Shown here: positions 41,656 to 52,542 of the stretch, one piece after another | Position numbering within the stretch: the first letter of the stretch is position 1 | Layout of the letters: each line of letters opens with the position of its first letter | Assembly: GCF_020379485.1 (NCBI RefSeq) | Contig: NC_063452.1 | Location: 57,309,338-57,373,337, forward strand | Length of the DNA: 64,000 nucleotides | Source: Brassica napus | Lineage: Eukaryota; Streptophyta; Magnoliopsida; Brassicales; Brassicaceae | Direction of reading: 5' to 3' | The notes under the pieces: generated by a model | Told to the model about the DNA's origin: nothing | The model's input: only the letters and a program-made list of their open reading frames with translations | Databases searched by the model: none | Program-made: the position numbers and the translations under genes

Positions 41656-43102
41656 GGTTCTCGCAAGTGAGAAAGATTTACTGTCAGTTGCCAGTTACTT
41701 GTAAGTGAAGTAGCGTCTACAGGCCACAGGGATTCCCCCAAAGCCAAGAGGTTACAAGGAGTAAAATGAAAACGAGATTTGCTTGGTCTGCTTCGAGAAG
41801 ATAAATGAAATAGAGCGATTCAGATGTCGTAAGGGGACGACGTAAGATGTCGGTACCAGGAATCCCCAGCTCGACGTTCAGAGGTTCGTTTAGGAACTAC
41901 AGAGAATCCTCTGTGAGTTTCTTGGGACAATGGAGGGGTTGTAGCGAAACCAGCTTGAGAGACAGGGAAACTCCATTAAAGCTTCTTTCGTCGGTGGGAA
42001 CGAGTTCAGCAGTGGTCGGCGGGCCCGTCGACCGGAGTCGCAGGCGGATCCCGGTGAGAGTTCTCCAAGAGCTGTCTTTGGACTGCTAGATAATTCTCAA
42101 AGAGGGAATTTTTTGAATTGGCAGAGAGGTGAAAAGAAGTCTGCACCAATCAGAGACAAAGGACCGAGGGATATCAAGGTTATTAATTATTAATTGTTTT
42201 ATCAGTACAAAGTATCTATACGGTTCAAGAGGTTTTAGGGTTTTTAAATCTAGTTTTGTTATCCTTTAAAGTTATTTACTCAAGATTAATTAGAATACAC
42301 ACGATTTCTTATATGTTTATCAATTTTTTAAATCTGTAAAAGTCACTAAACCTAGTGATGGGTTCATGCAAGTGTTGCAAATCAAGATCTATACACATGT
42401 TACGTGAAAAAAAACGCATCCTGTCAAATCCAAGAGATGTATGTAACCTTTGGTATAGTAATGATATAGTTGCTGATTATATACGTCTAGGTGTACTAAT
42501 CATACAAGGTAAACTATATAGGAGGAACAAAGAAAATAAGAAGTTATTAATATTATAACCTGGCTTGGGATTCTTCTTGAGTAGAAGACGGATGTTTCAG
42601 GGTAATGTTCTTGAAAAGATGGATTAGTATGAACATATATTGAATAAAACCCTTCATGTCCTTCAAAGAACTTATCCCACAAATCAGCCAGTCGGAGTCC
42701 GCCACCTGTTAAAAACATGAAAGCCACTTTCACAACCATCTTCTCATCATTGTTATGTCTCCTCCAAAACCATGAAGATGACGATGATGAGATTTTGGTG
42801 AAGAGTTCTTGATCAGTCATGTTGTGTTGAAGTATTTGAGTTTGTGACTGATCTTGTTTGATCTCCATCGTTGTTGAGTGATTGGATAGTAGTAATGTGG
42901 ACCATAAGGTTTGTTTTGACTTGGTCGCGGACATGTGGAAGGCTTTGAGTTGTAGACAAAAGAAGAGACCAACTGAGAAACCGATGATAAAGAAGAGTGA
43001 GCGTAAGACATGGTTCCCATTTCGTAAGAGAATCAACCTCAAGGGCTTTGAGATGATTAAGTGTTCTTCTTCTCTCTTGCTATTTTGATCCGTAGTCCCC
43101 AT

Positions 43103-44041
43103 GGTGGATAGAGGAGAGAAAGATGGGTTTTGTGATCGTTAAGGAATTTGCAACAGTTGTATTATAATTTATAAAATGCGTTATTGCAAGTTGTAAAAGA
43201 CTAACAAATGTTTTTCGGGTGTATTAGGCAAAGTCAAACGAGGGCATTAACAGGGTGGACTACTGAATAAAGGCTTTTACCTGGTGGTTTTTCTACGTAC
43301 ATTAAGCATATATATAACGATCATGTGTTTAATACGAAACTTGGGTTTAAGATGTTGACATTCTTACGGTTTTTATCTTGCCCATAGGACTGATTAGGAA
43401 GTACAAAAGATTGCAGGCTAAGTAAAGGCGATGAGTCGATTTTAATTCCCAAATGAAATGGTATTACAAAAAAAAAAAAGAGTAGCTAGGAAGAGTGCGC
43501 AAAATGTCCGGTGCAGACCTACGAAACAGAGGAGCAAGATTTCATGCCTAATTTTAGGTGCACTTAAATGTCACTGCCAGAACTTTCCCTCCCTCTTCTT
43601 CTTTTAGGCTTTATAGTCAAATACAATTAGTTGTATTGTTCTTGAGGTCTTGAGCGGCATAATAGAACTAATTACTTCGCTTAGTCAAGGCACAAGTGAA
43701 TTAAGTAAAAGACCAATTAGGCTGGGGAATTTCACTTCTAGCTAAAGCTGTTAGACTTATACCATTTACTTTGGGCATGATCAATTCAATGATACATTGT
43801 TAATCAATCGTTAGAACTACTAGTTTTAGAAGAAAATTAAAATTATATGGTGGGAAAGGAAAATCATGTAGTTATTGAATCGATTTCTCGTTATTTGATT
43901 GATTACTTTGTCCATTGTACAAGTTATTAGAGAGCAACAAGAGTAGACCGAAAGAAAGAGAGAGATAGAGAGGGAGAGAGAGAGAGACTAACAAGGATCA
44001 ATGATGAAACAAAGTGGTATAGAGGCTATCAAGGATTAATT
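43103..44041. other. Intergenic region between divergent 5' end of GT14 and 3' end of glucose transporter
   Basis: Upstream region of the minus-strand GT14 gene and 3' UTR of the minus-strand transporter. It contains a GA-rich run at about 43955-43987. I see no other gene or element. Confidence 0.5.
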
Positions 44042-46794
44042 TCAAGCTCCAGAGGTAAGTGCAAGCTCTATTTCCTCGAGTGATCGTCCTTTAGTCTCCA
44101 CCACGTTTCCTGCAATGTACATGACGGCAAGGACACACACTCCTGCGAAACCCAAGTACACACTGCTGATTCCGAATTTAGTCACAACGCTCAAGAAGTA
44201 GAGTCCTATCACAAAGTTTGAGATCTGTTGGGAGCAAAAGAGAGAGAGAAAAAACAATTAGAAAATGTAGAGAAGAACCTCTGTTTTGAATCATAGAAAC
44301 TTGTAGATATATATACCCAGTGCATGCCGAGAGAAAGAGCGACAGCTTTTGCTCTGATCCGAGATGCGAATATCTCTGGAAGAAGAAGAGCTGGTACCGG
44401 GCCAGCACCAAGTGAGAACGACAGAACATATCTGGTAAAACAAACGAGCATAAGAATTGGTCAATTCTGAAACAGAGTGTCGAAAACATAAGAGACGGAT
44501 TGACTTACAGAACAGTTCCAACAACAGCGAGAGTTCCAGAATATGCAGCAAGAGCCTTCCATGTGAAGGACAGAGAGAGCAACAGCATGGACAACGCCTT
44601 TTCCATACAAAAACCACAAATCTAAGTTAGCCTCATTACGCACAAAAACTGGCAATTCAAGTTGAGATTTGTACCATTCCACCAAAGCTAGTAAGTAGAA
44701 GACTTTTCCTTCCCATTTTGTCCATCAAAGACGAAGCAACAGCAGTTCCTGCGAGAGCATTCTTATCAGGTCATTTGTTCAATGGAACTCAGTGGGAACA
44801 GAGAAGAGGAAACAAACCAAACACGTTTGATGCTCCAACAAGAGCACTGGCTGCAACATCGGATTCGATCCCGGCGCTGCGGAACACAGATGTAGAGTAG
44901 TATACTACTGCATTTATACCCGCTAACTGTTGAAACAAGAAGAGCGCCGCACCTACGCTTACAACTACAAAAACAAGAAGTTGAAAGAAACTAGGTAAAC
45001 AAGACCAATCCGAAAAGAAAATCTGAAAGGAACATATTGGCTTGATCTCTATCCTTTTATAAGAAGAATAAAAATGAATCTCCAGCAAGTCTTGCGATAC
45101 CTTTCCAGTAGCGTCTGCTGAATAGATCAAACCATCCTGCCTCTGGCTCAGAAGTACCTTGGCCAGAGTTTGATAAGTCACGCACTAGTTCAACCACTTT
45201 TTCTTTACCATACAGAGTTTTGATAGCCTTTTCTGCTTGAGTAAGTTTTCCTTGCTGCAAAAATGATTTCCCTGATTAGTCAAAAAAAAAGATCTCAGTT
45301 AAGTGTGTGAGTTGCGTTCCAGGAGAGTACCTGAACGAGCCACCTTGGGCTTTCTGGAGAAAACCCCATTCCTATCGCTAACAGAACGGAAGGGATAACT
45401 GCAACACCAAACATCGTCCTCCACCTAAAAAAATCATGAGACTAGAACTTACATAAAGAGTTATAAACCCAATATACTGTTCGGATGAATCAAAAAGGAT
45501 TCACATACCAGAGAGGGTTTGCTGCAAGGGGTAATCCAGCTATCAAGGCAGCAAGTATTCCTATACATATGAACAACTGGTTCACAGATCCGAGTGCACC
45601 GCGAATTTCAGTTGGTGATATCTGATGCACATCATCACACGCTTCAGCACCATAACATATATAAGAAAACTAAAAAAAAATAAGAAAAGAGTTAAAAACA
45701 ACCTCGGATATGTAAAGTGGTACAATGGCTGATGAGATTCCGATTCCAACCCCTGCGAGCAGACGTCCCACAATCATAGTCTGCACACTCTGAGCTGTTG
45801 CACTACAAAAGAGAGAAAATGCGTTAAAAATAATCACTTTATAAGTTCCCATGACTTGGTACTTGAGAAAAAAAAAAAATACCATAAGAAAGCTCCAACG
45901 GCAAGCGGGATAGCATCCAATTGAAACGTTCTAGTTCGTCCGAATTTGTCAGCTAATGCACCTCCGGTGAAAGAACCGACCGTTGCACCAGCAAGCAACG
46001 CGCTAACAATCCACCCTGCTCAGAAGCAACCACAGAGAGCATACCAATTAGAAGCTAGGCTACCAATGGTAGGTAACACGAATCAAAATGATGTCAAATT
46101 TTTCCAGTTGATGATACACACAGATGATTACTCTCAATGTTTATCATCCAAAGGAGGAGTAAGAGAAGCAAGACTTGCCTTGCAAAACAGCATTATCTGC
46201 GATACCAAGATCCTTAGCAAGGTACTCTAGAGCACCGTTAACAACCCTGATTCAAATCCAATGGAAACTTCTTCATCATCATCATGTGAATCTATCAGTA
46301 TCAAGAGTTCATAGTTACTCATTTATCATACCCGAGATGATAACCAAACAAGATAGCACCAAGACAAGCAACACCAACAAAGGGTAAAACCGTCCCTGAG
46401 CTTTTTCCTTCAGATCTCAGAGGCATAGCTTCTTCTTCATCACCACCACCACCACCTACAATTCAATCATCATCATCAGATGATCAACTCCAAAAGTCAA
46501 CAAACAAACATCTAGTAAGAAGTAGCTAAGCAGCAATCACAGAAGAATCAAAGACGAACCAGAGGAGGCTTGTGCTCTACCCGATCGAGCTTTGACCGAG
46601 GAGAGACTGTGGATCCCGTTTTCAGCGCGAGCAAGTTTTGCTCCCATGGCTTTCCAGGCGGAAGAGTGGAGCGGTTTGAAGCGAATTCCGGTAGTAGTAG
46701 TGGCCGATCTGCTGACGAGGTTAGAGAAGAAGCTACGTCTCTGAAACGCAAACGCGGCGTTTCCTTTAACAGCTGCGTACGTTGACGATTGCAT
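44042..46794 (-). CDS. pGlcT: Plastidic glucose translocator, 13 exons
   Basis: Minus-strand exons: 46794-46560, 46455-46332, 46246-46179, 46015-45883, 45802-45703, 45621-45509, 45424-45331, 45254-45101, 44964-44818, 44748-44675, 44597-44509, 44431-44317, 44224-44042. They sum to 1,629 nt, 542 residues. It is a major-facilitator sugar transporter of the chloroplast inner envelope that exports glucose from starch breakdown. Residues 1 to about 80 are a Ser/Arg-rich transit-peptide-like leader, then an acidic/glycine stretch and 12 membrane spans. Motifs: GRLLAGVGIGISSAIVPLYISE, PESPRWLV, QQLAGINAVVYYS, MGRKS, ETKGRSLEEIE. Intron 3 begins GC (AAG|GCAAGT). A 5' UTR intron is likely (acceptor just upstream of 46805, donor near 47030). 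The leader and placement match At5g16150/GLT1 from memory. Confidence 0.93.
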
Positions 46795-48211
46795 TTTTTT
46801 TTTTTTATCTTAGCTTTTATAACCTGCGACGAAAAGAAAGATAAGTCAAACACACCGAGAGAGGATCGCATTAAATCAAACGAAATTGTTACATTGATGA
46901 CGATCGAGAGTAAACGCTCTCTCTCTCGATCGCGACTGATCAACCAAAATCGAGTTTTCAACTTCAGATTTGAAAGAAAAAAACGAACAGCATAGGGAGA
47001 GAAGCAGAAACGATTTCAAGTAGGAAGTTACCAGAGAAACTTCGGAGACTCCGCGGAGAGACTGAGATGATACTCTGAGAGAAGAGAGCAGATATTTTTT
47101 ATGCCGATAAAGAAACTCACTTCATAGCTTATTGTCGTTTTCAGGAACATTTCATTTCCATTTATTAAATAGTTGGAAATTATAGTTTGGAATTGTGTGT
47201 AATAATTTATATTTATCCATAACCCATAAATTCGTTTTTTTTCCCTTCATTATTTACTGAATGTGATGACTGATGATGCATCTTTATATATTTTAATAAC
47301 TGGAACGAAAATTCTGAAATGTAAATACAAACTGAAATAGCATTTTGTTTTACAATTTTTTTTCTAAATCAGAAATTTATTTTCATGATCATCAACTGAT
47401 AATTTCATCTTTGACTACCAGAGGTTCCTTGCCAACTGGGAGACAGTCGGCTGCATGTAATTCAACGAAGTATGAAATGATTGGTGCAAAAATGTATATT
47501 AGATTATTAGCAGAGTAATAACTTAGAAGGGTAAAAAATATGTAAAACGCTACAAAACAAAAAGAGAGGGAGAATAAATGAAAAAGAGAAAAGTAAAAAA
47601 TGACGCAGTTAGACTATTTGGCAAGGGTGGATTAGATTTTGGATGACGTCGGCCGCACCTGATAAGAGAAGACTACTAACTCACGTGCCGTGTAGAGAAG
47701 ACCTTATAAAAAGCCATTTATCATATTAGTGTGGGCTACGATTAGAAGGCCCAATCATTTATCATATTAGTGTGGGCTACGATTATAAGGCCCATTAACT
47801 TATAATCCGACCATTTCTAACATCTTCGTCTCTCACCGGTCGGGCTCACGCAGTTCATCTTTCTTCTATCTCATTCCAAGGAAAAATCTCTTGAAAGATT
47901 CGAAAACTCCAGAAGAAGAGGTAAGCGACCCTTTTTTTTTCTTAGCACTAAGAAAATATTAAGTAATCTTCAGCAACTCTTGTAGTTAATCACTAATCTC
48001 TGATTCTTTTTTAAACTTCGATTCTTGGTTGTTCTTATGATTTCAAATTTCGTGAAAACATGTTATAACTTCTTTTGTAATGTATTCGATACTATATGGA
48101 AACGAATGTAGTAATTCTGGAAGTTTAATAAACCATATGACAATACATTTGCTCACTAAAAGGTTAAATTTTTCATGATTTTGCAGCATAGGTTATTAAC
48201 TCAACAGCTCG
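46795..48211. promoter_or_regulatory. Shared upstream region of the glucose translocator (-) and CRS2-like gene (+)
   Basis: Head-to-head promoter region. For the minus gene it holds a probable spliced 5' leader (46795-47090). For the plus gene, exon 0 ends at about 47921 (agaagag|gtaagc) and the acceptor is at about 48187, giving a 5' UTR intron. In between is AT-rich sequence with an acgtg-containing element (ctcacgtgccg, about 47681). Confidence 0.6.
47711..47800. promoter_or_regulatory. Duplicated promoter block with site II (TGGGCC/T) motifs
   Basis: ccatttatcatattagtgtgggctacgatta.aaggccca occurs twice, about 47715-47751 and 47756-47792. Each copy contains tgggct and ggccca (site II elements, bound by TCP factors and common in genes for organelle and translation proteins). 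It lies about 100-200 bases upstream of the probable CRS2-like leader. Confidence 0.6.
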
Positions 48212-49415
48212 ATGTTCTGCTCAGCGTATACACCAAGTTGCATTTACCATTTTCATGTCAACAAGCCCGTTTGTCGGAAACCGAGGTTTCGGGTTTGTTC
48301 ATCTACTTCTAGCGAGAGTGATAGGTTCAAAGTGGAGTACACTCCGTGGCTTATCGTAGGATTGGGTAATCCAGGAAACAAGTATCATGGAACAAGACAC
48401 AATGTAATGAAAAGAAAAACAAGTTTAGAGATGTTTGGTTTTGGTCTCTGCAATGATACAAGTTTTGTGTTTGTTTTAAGGTTGGTTTTGAGATGATTGA
48501 TAAGTTAGCTAGAAAAGAAGGTGTTTTGATGAACACAATACAGTCCAAAGCTCTAATCGGAATAGGTACTTACTTCTCTTTCTTTCGGTTTAAAGCATGA
48601 GAAAAGCTGATGATGACTTCTCGGTTATATCTATCTATATCTGATCAGCACAGGTGCTATTGAAGAGGTACCTATCTTGTTGGCTAAACCTCAGACTTAT
48701 ATGAACTTCAGCGGCGAATCGGTTTGTCTTTGTTTATCATTCTTATCATAAGCTGCATAAACAAATTCTCATACCTGAAACTGTTATGTTGTTGTTTAAA
48801 GGTTGGATCTTTAGCTGCACATTATCAAGTTCCATTGCGCCACATTTTGTTGGTAAAGTTATTGTCTTTATTTACTAAGCAGAAATGAACCCTTTTATTG
48901 AAGCTTAATGTGGGTTTATCCTTCGTAGGTTTACGATGAGATGGCCTTACCAAATGGGGTTTTGAGACTTCAACCAAAAGGAGGTCAAGGCTATCACAAC
49001 GGGTATGTATGTATGTGCCTCTTGAACATCTAAGTGTGTGTTTCTGGTCTAGAAGCTGATGCTAGTTTTGTACTTGTTGCAGAGTAAAGAGTGTAATGGG
49101 GAATTTGGACGGTCGTAGAAACTTTCCTCGACTAAGCATAGGTACTTTTTTGGTTCGGTTGAGACATGATAGTATCCTTTGTTTCTATATGAAGCTTAGC
49201 GGTTTGTTGATTTTTGGTCAGGCATTGGTCATCCACCAGGAAACATGGATATGAAAGCTTTCCTTCTTCAGAAGTTTAGTACATCGGAACGGAGACAGAT
49301 TGATGAATCACTCGAGCAAGGGAGTGAAGCTGTGAAGACTCTTGTCCTCAGTGGATTCAGTGAAGGAATCTCAAGGTTTAATCTTGTGCAGAAGTATAAA
49401 TTCCACAAAGTATGA
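48212..49415 (+). CDS. CRS2B: Chloroplast CRS2-like peptidyl-tRNA hydrolase family protein, seven coding exons
   Basis: Exons: 48212-48403, 48481-48565, 48654-48721, 48802-48852, 48929-49002, 49083-49141, 49222-49415. They sum to 723 nt, 240 residues. The first 40 residues are Ser/Arg/Cys-rich and acid-poor, like a plastid transit peptide. Then follows a peptidyl-tRNA hydrolase fold with the bacterial active-site residues retained: N53 (GLGNPG), H63 (TRHN), the Asp of VYDEMALP and the Asn of GGQGYHNG. In this family CRS2 proteins work with CAF1/CAF2 in chloroplast group II intron splicing, while true hydrolases recycle peptidyl-tRNA. Retained catalytic residues do not settle which applies. 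The symbol follows synteny with At5g16140 from memory. It is preceded by a spliced 5' leader. Confidence 0.88.
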
Positions 49416-50427
49416 TTGAAAAAATAATATAGATACAGATTGGTTTAGCATTTTCATTTTGTTGTGAAACAACATACAAGTAGATATGATTACAATTCCA
49501 GCAAATTAGTATTTTACTATTTTATATATCTTTTTTTGGTCAACTGCAGATAAGAGTAATTATTATCTGATTTTAAGCTTAACAGAGCAAAAGGGTAGAA
49601 CGTTATGTTATTGTTTGTCCTAGGGATGGGCGCAAGGCGAGTAATTATTTTTTTAACGTATATCTGATATTTGACTTGTCTAAAGCGAGTAATGATTTTT
49701 TCGACTTGTATTTGACTTGTCGGAAACGAGTACTTGTTATTTCGAGTACTTGTCCAAAAATGTTACTTGTAAGTTACTTGACTTGTTCGATTACTTACTA
49801 CTTACAAATATCTATTAATTATTTGGATATATTTTCAAGTTTCTAAAAATTACTTGATATATAATAATATACGAAAGAAGGTTATGAAAGTTTGTTTTAT
49901 TTACTCGATTTGTTAAAAACATAAGAGTTATTTTAAATAAAATATTTGCCCCTAATATAAAAAGAAGAAGGAACTTAATACATATATTTTGATATGAAAG
50001 TATTTTTGCTTATTACAACAAAGAAATATATGTTTATGGCTTGGTTTTTATGGTTTAGTTATCATTTTTTCAGCCATAAAACAAGTAACAATATCAAGGA
50101 GAATCATAATTTTTTTTGTGATACTTGTATCGTAACTCAACGACTTGATACTTGATTTGGCGACGACGAGTACTTAAAAAAAAACGAGACGAGTACGGGT
50201 ATAAGGTAAGTAACGATTATTCTAGTTTGTCCTTTCAATGTATGCAAGGTTGATGGAAATCAAGCATGAAACTGAATTTTAAAGAAGGTTTCAAAATTGA
50301 AAAGCACAGAGATTAGTCTTTGTAAATAGAATATGAAAGATTGTGAACAAGGAACTGAATCAAAACAGAGTTTCCTTCATCCTAAATAACACAAAAACAG
50401 TATCCTGACTCTTTCAGCATCTTCCTT
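49416..50427. other. Spacer between convergent CRS2-like and RPS7 genes
   Basis: Holds both 3' UTRs and one hAT-like element (49621-50224, listed separately). No gene is seen. Confidence 0.6.
49621..50224. mobile_element. Non-autonomous hAT-like element with GAGTACTTG arrays
   Basis: Begins TAGGGATGGGCGC and ends ttattcta. It is flanked by an exact 8-bp duplication gtttgtcc (49613-49620 and 50225-50232). Ends and centre are dense in acttgt / gagtacttg / cgagtaa oligomers. 604 bp, non-coding. Confidence 0.82.
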
Positions 50428-51225
<798 letters not shown>

Positions 51226-52542
51226 CTTCGCAGATCTTTAATTGTAACAAACCAAAAAAAAAACAAATGCTTCAAGATCAGAACTTCAAACAAATCAATT
51301 TTAATACAATACGTTCCCAGACCAAAGTCTAATGACCTGTAGAATATGAAATAAGGAGCTTAGCTCTCTAAATGCTATGGTATTCAATCATCTACTAGAG
51401 CAAGTTTTGTATTGATAGTCTATTAGAGCTAAACAACAGCATTTTTTCAATAAACATCAACTACAAAAAGCTGAAATGCTAAAAAATTTGCACCATTTTA
51501 TCTACACTGAGTGTGAGCTATTATGAAGATTTAGTAGGGAGACGAAAGGAGAAGGGCCTTTTGCGACGTACCGGAAAGCGAAAAATGAGGCAAGAAGGAA
51601 GAAGCAAAGTGGGTTGCGGCTTCTTCTTAGAAGACGAGCAGATTGGTGGTAAAGTCAGCTTTTAATGTTTAGGGTTTTCATGGTTGCCCTATCTTTGAAA
51701 GTGATCAATTGGGCTGTTAAAAAGGCTTTAAAGTCTATGGGCCTGTTTATTCACCAAGGCTAACTCCCAAACAACAACAACGCTTGTTGTCTTTGTGGGA
51801 TGAAATAGTGTTTACTTGTTTTAAGTACATTTATTTGATTTTGTTTTACTGAATGTGTTAAATTAAGATTGTGAATTCAAAAATACATATATACCTTTTT
51901 TGGTCAATGCTAAATAAATCAGGAAATGATCAAGTATTATTGATACTAATCTTTATTTTTTATATTGTTTTTTTATTATCTTGAGGTTTTCGACCAAGGC
52001 CTTTAATCCTCCGGACCCGGCTCATTCCTTCCACGGTCGATCGAATCAATGAGCACAATAGCACTAACGCCTGTGTTTTATATTGTCATTATTTTACCAT
52101 TTTGGACTGATATATATGCAACTAAGAATATGGAGATCACAAAGCTTTTGTGAGCTTTTGTGATCAATAAAATAATTTCTTTAAACCGAATTTATGCAAA
52201 GTTAGATTATTCTTTGCTCCCCTAACTTAAATCAGAAAATGATCAAATAATATTGATACTAACTTTAATTTATTTTTTTTTTGACATTTAGAGCTGATAT
52301 AAATGGAATTCAGAATTTCAGATTATGGAAAATATAAACCTTTTGATCATATGTTTGATTGTTTTCTAGCCAAATATAGAAAGGTCACATCAAACTTGCA
52401 AAAACTAATAATAAACAAAAGAAAACAATTTGCTTAACTCAGTATTTATGCAAAGTTAAATTATTCAGTATTGCAAATAATGACCTTTTTATTACTGTTA
52501 ATACAATGAAAATACTTTTCTGTAACTAAACAAAAAGTAACT
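51226..52542. other. RPS7 leader and promoter, then spacer
   Basis: 51226-51590 is the spliced RPS7 5' leader. About 51600-51760 is the promoter. From 51760 to 52542 the sequence is AT-rich with no gene and no recognisable element, ending in the 3' UTR of the minus-strand hydrolase. Confidence 0.55.
51671..51743 (-). promoter_or_regulatory. Telo box plus site II elements in the RPS7 promoter
   Basis: The minus strand reads AAACCCTA (complement of 51671-51678), with AGCCCA (complement of 51710-51715) and GGCCCA (complement of 51738-51743) just upstream. Telo box with site II is the known cis-module for coordinated expression of plant ribosomal-protein genes in dividing cells. Confidence 0.72.

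Larger units (their letters stand above)
35592..42172 (-). mobile_element. Full-length, nearly intact L1-type LINE in the GT14 intron
   Basis: 6,581 bp bounded by a perfect 15-bp target duplication atcaaggttattaat (35577-35591 and 42173-42187), with the poly(A) tail seen as the T run at 35592-35603. On the minus strand: 5' UTR of about 0.5 kb, ORF1 (41655 to about 39674), then ORF2 (39671 to 35637) with endonuclease, RT, zinc finger and RNase H. Only two coding lesions are obvious: a one-base-type frameshift in ORF1 near 40937 and a TGA in ORF2 at 36366-36368. The intact 5' end and clean duplication indicate a young insertion. Confidence 0.95.
34884..43102 (-). pseudogene. GT14 (core-2/I-branching, DUF266) glycosyltransferase gene, two exons, with in-frame stop
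   Basis: Exon 1 is 43102-42560 (181 codons): a cytosolic tail, one signal-anchor segment (LRSLFFIIGFSVGLFF, about residues 34-50), a stem, then KVAFMFLTGG and SIYVHTNPSF. Exon 2 is 35543-34884 (AVYWGT, then RRLLANALLDKSNQRFVLLSDSCIPLFNF ... HWRKGSQWFETTRELALHI ... YMDEHYIPTFVHM ... ARKF). This is a Golgi type II glycosyltransferase of plant family GT14 (At5g16170-like by memory), near-complete length of about 400 residues. TGA at 35525-35527 lies in frame at codon 188, right after the splice junction, so the standard product would be truncated before the catalytic region. The intron is about 7 kb because a LINE sits in it. Otherwise the frame is clean, suggesting a recent or polymorphic lesion. 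A sequencing error is possible. Confidence 0.85.
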
